Positions 60,583-64,000 of a stretch of 64,000 bases of DNA are shown one piece after another. Under the pieces are notes generated by a model. That model was not told where the DNA came from. It worked only from the letters and a program-made list of their open reading frames with translations, and did no database searches. The stretch is from NCBI RefSeq assembly GCF_020523985.1, contig NZ_JAIVKM010000007.1:177646-241645 (forward strand), read 5' to 3'. The stretch comes from Mangrovibacter yixingensis (GTDB lineage Bacteria > Pseudomonadota > Gammaproteobacteria > Enterobacterales > Enterobacteriaceae). The position numbers were made by a program, and so were the translations under genes. Position 1 is the stretch's first letter, and each line of letters begins with the position of its first letter.

Positions 60583-62916
60583 TTATTTCGCTGTAGGTTC
60601 GTCGCACTTCGGCAGCCAGTCGGCGTTGCTTTCCTCTTTCAGTGTGAGGTTGGTCTGCATGCCCTGATTTGTGCGTCGTTTGTCGTAATTCAGGCCGTAC
60701 TCTTTCAGCATGGACGACAGCCCTTTACCGAACATGGTCAGGCTGAGGGTGTTCTTGTAGCCGTGCGCCTCCATATACACCAGATAGGCGTGATAAAGGT
60801 ACAGGCGCGGCTGACGCGGGATAATGTTGGCATTCCCCATATACATCCCGTCAGCATCCGGCAGGGCTTCCAGATAGCCACAAAAATCAAAGGCCGGATC
60901 AGCATCGCGCTTGATGCTCAGTGCCTCGTCGGAGTTCTGCTGTGCCTGGAGTAACGTGCGGGCGCTCATCGGGTCGCTGAACTTCTGCATTAACTGGCGC
61001 ACGATAACAGCCAGTTCATGGGCGATTTTGTCCTTAAGCTGCGGGTCGCGGTCTTCCGGCGCAATCTGTTCCGGGAAATGGATTATCACCCGGCGGCGGG
61101 AAACGCCACCGCTGCGGTCAGTGAAGCGCATCGGGTTGTTGTTCACCGCCAGAATCACTGCCGGAATATGCGTTGAGTACGGGTTCTGGTATTTCGGGTC
61201 AACGGACACCGCATCGCCGCCGGTAATGGCCTTGAGCCCGGCACCGTCACCGCTCCATTTCTCCTGGTCAGGTAAGCGAATCAGCGAGAACCCCGTCAGG
61301 GATGCACGTTTGCGCGGGTCTTCCAGTGTGTCAATGTCGGCCGACGTGGCGTTATCCGCCCCGGCGAGCATCGTGGCAATTTCAGTCATAATACTTTTCC
61401 CGCTGCCGCCGGGGCCGGTGACTTCGAGAAAGAGCTGCCAGTCGTAGCGGTTCGCCAGCACCATAAACAGCGCCGCCAGTATCACGTCACGTTTTTCTGA
61501 GCGGCCACCGGCGGCACGGTCGAGCCAGTGCCAGAAGTTCGGTGCATGGGTTTCCAGTGTTTCCCCTGCCACCGGCGCGGTGAAATCAACATCACACAGG
61601 GTGCGCAGCCAGTGCGATTTGTGGTGCGGGCTGAACAGGCCGGTGCCGGTATCGAGCACACCGTTACGAAAACCAATCAGACGCCGTGAGGGGGCACTCT
61701 GCTGCGGAATAATCAGTTTCAGGGTGTCCACCACCGCGTTAATGGCGGCCGACGAGAACGGGGCGCGCAGACGCTGAAACAGCCCGGCCACGTCACGGGC
61801 AAAATCCAGTGGCGGAATGATTTTCCAGATACCGTTTTCATAGCGCGACAGAAGCTGACCGCCGGTGTCGACCGCCAGTGCCTCGCCGTAATGCTCATGC
61901 ACCCGCGCCGCCTTTTCACTGGCTCTCATGGCAGTAAATTCCGCCTCACTCATGGTGTCGAACGGGCTCTGAACCGGTGGCCGGAGGGCGTCGTACATGG
62001 CCTGACGTGTGGTGTCTTCGCCATGCTGTACAAACGCGTCATTCCAGTCACCAAACACCGGCGGCAGGGCGACAGTTCCCTCACAGGTTTTTGCGGCCGC
62101 TGCGGCTTTGCTTTGCCCGTCACCGTTAAGGTCGCGGTCGGCGGCGAAAACTATCTGGCAGGCCGGGTGCTTCTGCCGGACAAGGCTTGCCAGGGAAAGA
62201 AGGTTCACGGACGACAGCGCCACCATGACGGTTTCCCCGGTCAGGTGATGCACGGTCAGTGCCGTGGCATACCCTTCGGCAATCCACAGGCGTTTCCCGG
62301 CCTGTTTCTGACCGTCGAAGGTATGGCATGTCCCTTTCACCTGCCCGCCTTTCAGGGTGCGTTTCTGGCCGTCAGCACTGATTAGCTGGACATTCACCAG
62401 TGCGCCGGTGTCGTCATACAGTGGCACCGCCACATCACCGGCGCGGTACGACACACCACCGGTTTTGTGCGCCCCTGTCAGCACGGAACATTCATAATCC
62501 GGGAAGCCCTTGCCGGTCAGGTAGGCGTTGCCGGTGGCCGTGCGGGTTTTTGCCATCAGGGTGACGGCCAGTGCGGCTGCCGCTTTGCGCCCGGCCTCCG
62601 TTCCGGCTTCTGCGGCGGCTGTTACTTCCGGGGTAACCGGCGGCAGATTACCGGTCACGGCATTCACCTTTCCGGCGGCCTCGGACGGGGTCACGCCAAA
62701 CACTTTCTCTACCAGCTTAAGACCATCACCCGCACCACACTGGTTGCAGTACCACGTCCCGCGCCCCTCTTTATCGTCAAACCGGAAACGGTCATGACCA
62801 CCACAAATCGGGCAGGCCTGATGGCGGTTTTTCAGCACCTTCACGCCCAGTGCCGGGAGAATGCGCGGCCAGTGGCCGCATGCCAGTTTTACGGTGTCCG
62901 TTACGTTCATTTTCAT
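60583..62916 (-). CDS. P4-type alpha protein (primase-helicase-origin binding)
   Basis: A 777-aa protein, the same length as phage P4 alpha. The N-terminal zinc-binding domain has CPICGGHDRFRF and WYCNQCG (residues ~36-62). The primase motif EGYATA lies in WIAEGYATALTVHH (near 215). A DUF927/D5-type helicase has Walker A GPGGSGKS (near residue 508) and Walker B-like RLPDQEKWSG. The C-terminal domain binds the iterons of ori and crr. It should start satellite replication from the GGTGAACA arrays. Codon use is GC-rich. Confidence 0.95.
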   Translation of the reverse strand: MKMNVTDTVKLACGHWPRILPALGVKVLKNRHQACPICGGHDRFRFDDKEGRGTWYCNQCGAGDGLKLVEKVFGVTPSEAAGKVNAVTGNLPPVTPEVTAAAEAGTEAGRKAAAALAVTLMAKTRTATGNAYLTGKGFPDYECSVLTGAHKTGGVSYRAGDVAVPLYDDTGALVNVQLISADGQKRTLKGGQVKGTCHTFDGQKQAGKRLWIAEGYATALTVHHLTGETVMVALSSVNLLSLASLVRQKHPACQIVFAADRDLNGDGQSKAAAAAKTCEGTVALPPVFGDWNDAFVQHGEDTTRQAMYDALRPPVQSPFDTMSEAEFTAMRASEKAARVHEHYGEALAVDTGGQLLSRYENGIWKIIPPLDFARDVAGLFQRLRAPFSSAAINAVVDTLKLIIPQQSAPSRRLIGFRNGVLDTGTGLFSPHHKSHWLRTLCDVDFTAPVAGETLETHAPNFWHWLDRAAGGRSEKRDVILAALFMVLANRYDWQLFLEVTGPGGSGKSIMTEIATMLAGADNATSADIDTLEDPRKRASLTGFSLIRLPDQEKWSGDGAGLKAITGGDAVSVDPKYQNPYSTHIPAVILAVNNNPMRFTDRSGGVSRRRVIIHFPEQIAPEDRDPQLKDKIAHELAVIVRQLMQKFSDPMSARTLLQAQQNSDEALSIKRDADPAFDFCGYLEALPDADGMYMGNANIIPRQPRLYLYHAYLVYMEAHGYKNTLSLTMFGKGLSSMLKEYGLNYDKRRTNQGMQTNLTLKEESNADWLPKCDEPTAK

Positions 62917-62930
62917 GGTTATTGTCTCCC

Positions 62931-63251
62931 TCAGTGCAGTACCGGTGCGGTGATATGGCGGGCGCAGAGTTCATCCATCACGGTCAGCCCGAGAAAGGAC
63001 AGCGACGGGGCGGCTTTCAGGGGGCCGGCTTCCATTAAATCTTCCAGTAAGGCACAGGCAATCTGGCGGCCTTTCTCCTCGCCGTGCTGGCGCAGGTAGA
63101 AGCCCTCCAGCTCGGCGGCAATGGCACTTTCCAGCGTGTCGAGGGTGAGATAAGGGTAACGGTGCTGGCGTTCGCACAGGGTCAGCCAGGCACAGGCCAC
63201 CGCACGGCGGTACAGTGCGGCACGTAATACGGGCGGTAAGGGGTGTTTCAT
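62931..63251 (-). CDS. Cnr-like copy-number regulator of the satellite (106 aa)
   Basis: A 106-aa protein directly upstream of alpha in the same operon, as is P4 cnr (106 aa), which binds alpha and limits replication. Sequence starts [22 protein letters not shown] and is helical, with no other domain visible. The assignment to Cnr rests on length, order and operon position; I cannot confirm residue identity. It overlaps the following ORF by 4 bases. Confidence 0.7.
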   Translation of the reverse strand: MKHPLPPVLRAALYRRAVACAWLTLCERQHRYPYLTLDTLESAIAAELEGFYLRQHGEEKGRQIACALLEDLMEAGPLKAAPSLSFLGLTVMDELCARHITAPVLH

Positions 63252-63487
63252 GCGCGAACCTCCTCAGTGAGCCAGCGCTCATTACAGCGCTCGACCATAT
63301 CGTCCAGCCGGGCGGTCATAAGGTGAATGACAGAGGTGAGCTGTGCCTGCTGCGCCGGGTCAGGCCGTGAAGATGCGCAGTCCTGCGCCTGCATGAGTTC
63401 GCCGATAAGCAGGCCAACGTTACGCAGGTGCTCCAGGTGCCGGAGGTCAGCGAGGGAAATGGTCAGGGTCAGTTCTTTCACGCACAC
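63248..63487 (-). CDS. Small P4-like early protein (79 aa, orf88-type)
   Basis: A 79-aa protein ([21 protein letters not shown]...) in the position of P4 orf88, between the early Icd-like gene and cnr. It is helical, with no DNA-binding motif that I can identify. Overlaps both neighbours (4 bases at one end, 10 at the other). Function unknown. Confidence 0.65.
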   Translation of the reverse strand: MCVKELTLTISLADLRHLEHLRNVGLLIGELMQAQDCASSRPDPAQQAQLTSVIHLMTARLDDMVERCNERWLTEEVRA

Positions 63488-63672
63488 ACCTCCGCCACCG
63501 GCAGACGCCCGGCAAAGGCGAGAATGTAATCACGGACAAGGGAAAGGCGTGCGGCGCGTTCATCACTGGCAACAGTGCGAAGCATACGAATACGGGGTTT
63601 ACGGTCTGCGCGACGAACGGCGGCAAACACAAAGACAAACTGCGGGTGTGACGGGGTGAGGGTCGTAGCCAT
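63478..63672 (-). CDS. Icd-like/early protein of the P4-type operon
   Basis: A 64-aa protein ([21 protein letters not shown]...) starting with a strong GGAGG site 8 bases upstream. Related P4-like satellite proteins are annotated as host cell-division inhibitor Icd-like. The frame stays open upstream to 63996 through the immunity RNA region, and longer versions (from an ATG at 63915) are often annotated. I favour the short start because of the ribosome site and because translation of the upstream part would cross the seqA-seqB-seqC region. Confidence 0.7.
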   Translation of the reverse strand: MATTLTPSHPQFVFVFAAVRRADRKPRIRMLRTVASDERAARLSLVRDYILAFAGRLPVAEVCA

Positions 63673-63702
63673 AAGGGCTGCCTCCATTGAGTAGCGGTTA
63701 TT

Positions 63703-63942
63703 GCCACCACCGGAGTTCCTACACTCATGGGTGGTGGCCCGGACGGGGGTAGGAATACCGGCCTCAATGGGTACCGGCCAGCCCGAAGGCTGCCCCGCCC
63801 GGACCACCATTATCTTGCCGGAGCTGCGGTGTGCATATAAACACCACAGCCCGAAAAATGGGTGTGCCTGAGCAACGACGTAAAAAAAGACGCATGGCGC
63901 GTCTGGTGTCGCCATTGAGTAACACGGGTTCCTACGCCCGGC
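63703..63942 (-). ncRNA. P4-type immunity (CI RNA) region: seqA, seqB, seqC
   Basis: Three complementary sequences in the order of P4: seqA (63922-63942, core GTAGGAACCC on the minus strand), seqB (63745-63759, core TTCCTACCCCC) and seqC (63712-63726, core GTGTAGGAACTCC). Each lies in a hairpin loop: seqC inside GCCACCACC / GGTGGTGGC (63703-63711, 63730-63738), seqB inside a GGCCCGG / CCGGCC stem. In P4 the CI RNA containing seqB pairs with seqA and seqC to end early transcription and give immunity. The exact CI RNA ends are not known here (about 63736-63790). Confidence 0.7.
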
Positions 63943-64000
63943 TGCCGATTTTGCGACAGCGGGAAAACTATACCTGGGAATGACGGCAGGACGCAAGCCA

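Overview
The window is chromosomal DNA from a gamma-proteobacterium of the Enterobacteriaceae. The gene families and their order resemble the Klebsiella/Enterobacter/Kosakonia/Pluralibacter group: a yiaJ / yiaKLX1X2PQRS locus of Klebsiella type, enterobacterial dsbG and yaiI, a type I bcs cluster, and at the right edge a P4-like phage satellite. No tRNA, rRNA or CRISPR array was seen. All calls come from reading the sequence and remembered family features; no database search was run.

Layout. (1) 1-8.4 kb: leftward yiaK-L-X1-X2-P-Q-R-S operon for 2,3-diketo-L-gulonate/ascorbate-type catabolism (yiaS cut by the window edge), with the divergent IclR-type repressor gene yiaJ. (2) 8.7-13.3 kb: rightward sugar ABC transporter (ATPase, permease, binding protein) plus an SMP-30 lactonase. 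Its upstream region carries a reverse-complement copy of an operator-like 30-bp element also found upstream of yiaK, which suggests it belongs to the YiaJ regulon. (3) 13.8-15.1 kb: an unknown 134-aa protein and an OxyR paralogue that keeps both redox cysteines. (4) 15.8-30.5 kb: type I cellulose cluster (bcsO/P-like, bcsA, bcsB, bcsC, bcsD, a PAS-GGDEF cyclase, galU, GH8 endoglucanase) and a divergent PAS-GGDEF(degenerate)-EAL gene, so UDP-glucose supply, c-di-GMP synthesis and c-di-GMP breakdown sit beside the synthase. (5) 30.8-36.4 kb: small exported proteins, yaiI, dsbG, and an operon of Mn-type pyrophosphatase, universal stress protein and an enolase. (6) 36.9-42.5 kb: a GntR-controlled PTS operon (EIIA, EIIB, EIIC, FGGY kinase, class II aldolase, HPr) with a perfect CRP site upstream. 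(7) 42.7-50.5 kb: a DUF523-DUF1722 gene, then a tightly overlapping operon of NTF2-like protein, SDR, FAD oxidoreductase, DUF1365, Cfa-like methyltransferase, DUF2878, CHI-like protein and DUF3833 lipoprotein. An MlrA-like MerR gene lies upstream, and a perfect TGTACA-N12-TGTACA palindrome sits in the promoter region. (8) 50.6-56.2 kb: SDR and LysR pair, MccF-like S66 peptidase, L,D-transpeptidase and OprD-type porin. (9) 56.4-57.2 kb: DUF1778-GNAT toxin-antitoxin pair with promoter and palindromic operator. (10) 57.4-58.0 kb: an ORF interrupted by a 249-bp internally deleted IS3-family element with a 3-bp target duplication. (11) 59.0-64.0 kb: left end of a P4-like satellite (alpha primase-helicase, Cnr-like, small early proteins, the seqA/seqB/seqC immunity RNA region). 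An AT-rich FRG-domain cargo gene lies between two crr-like iteron blocks.

The main leads are the shared YiaJ-like operator, the MlrA-type operator in front of the lipid-modification operon, the FRG cargo gene between duplicated crr-like blocks, the dehydrogenase-less PTS/FGGY/aldolase pathway, and the IS remnant whose removal restores a reading frame.
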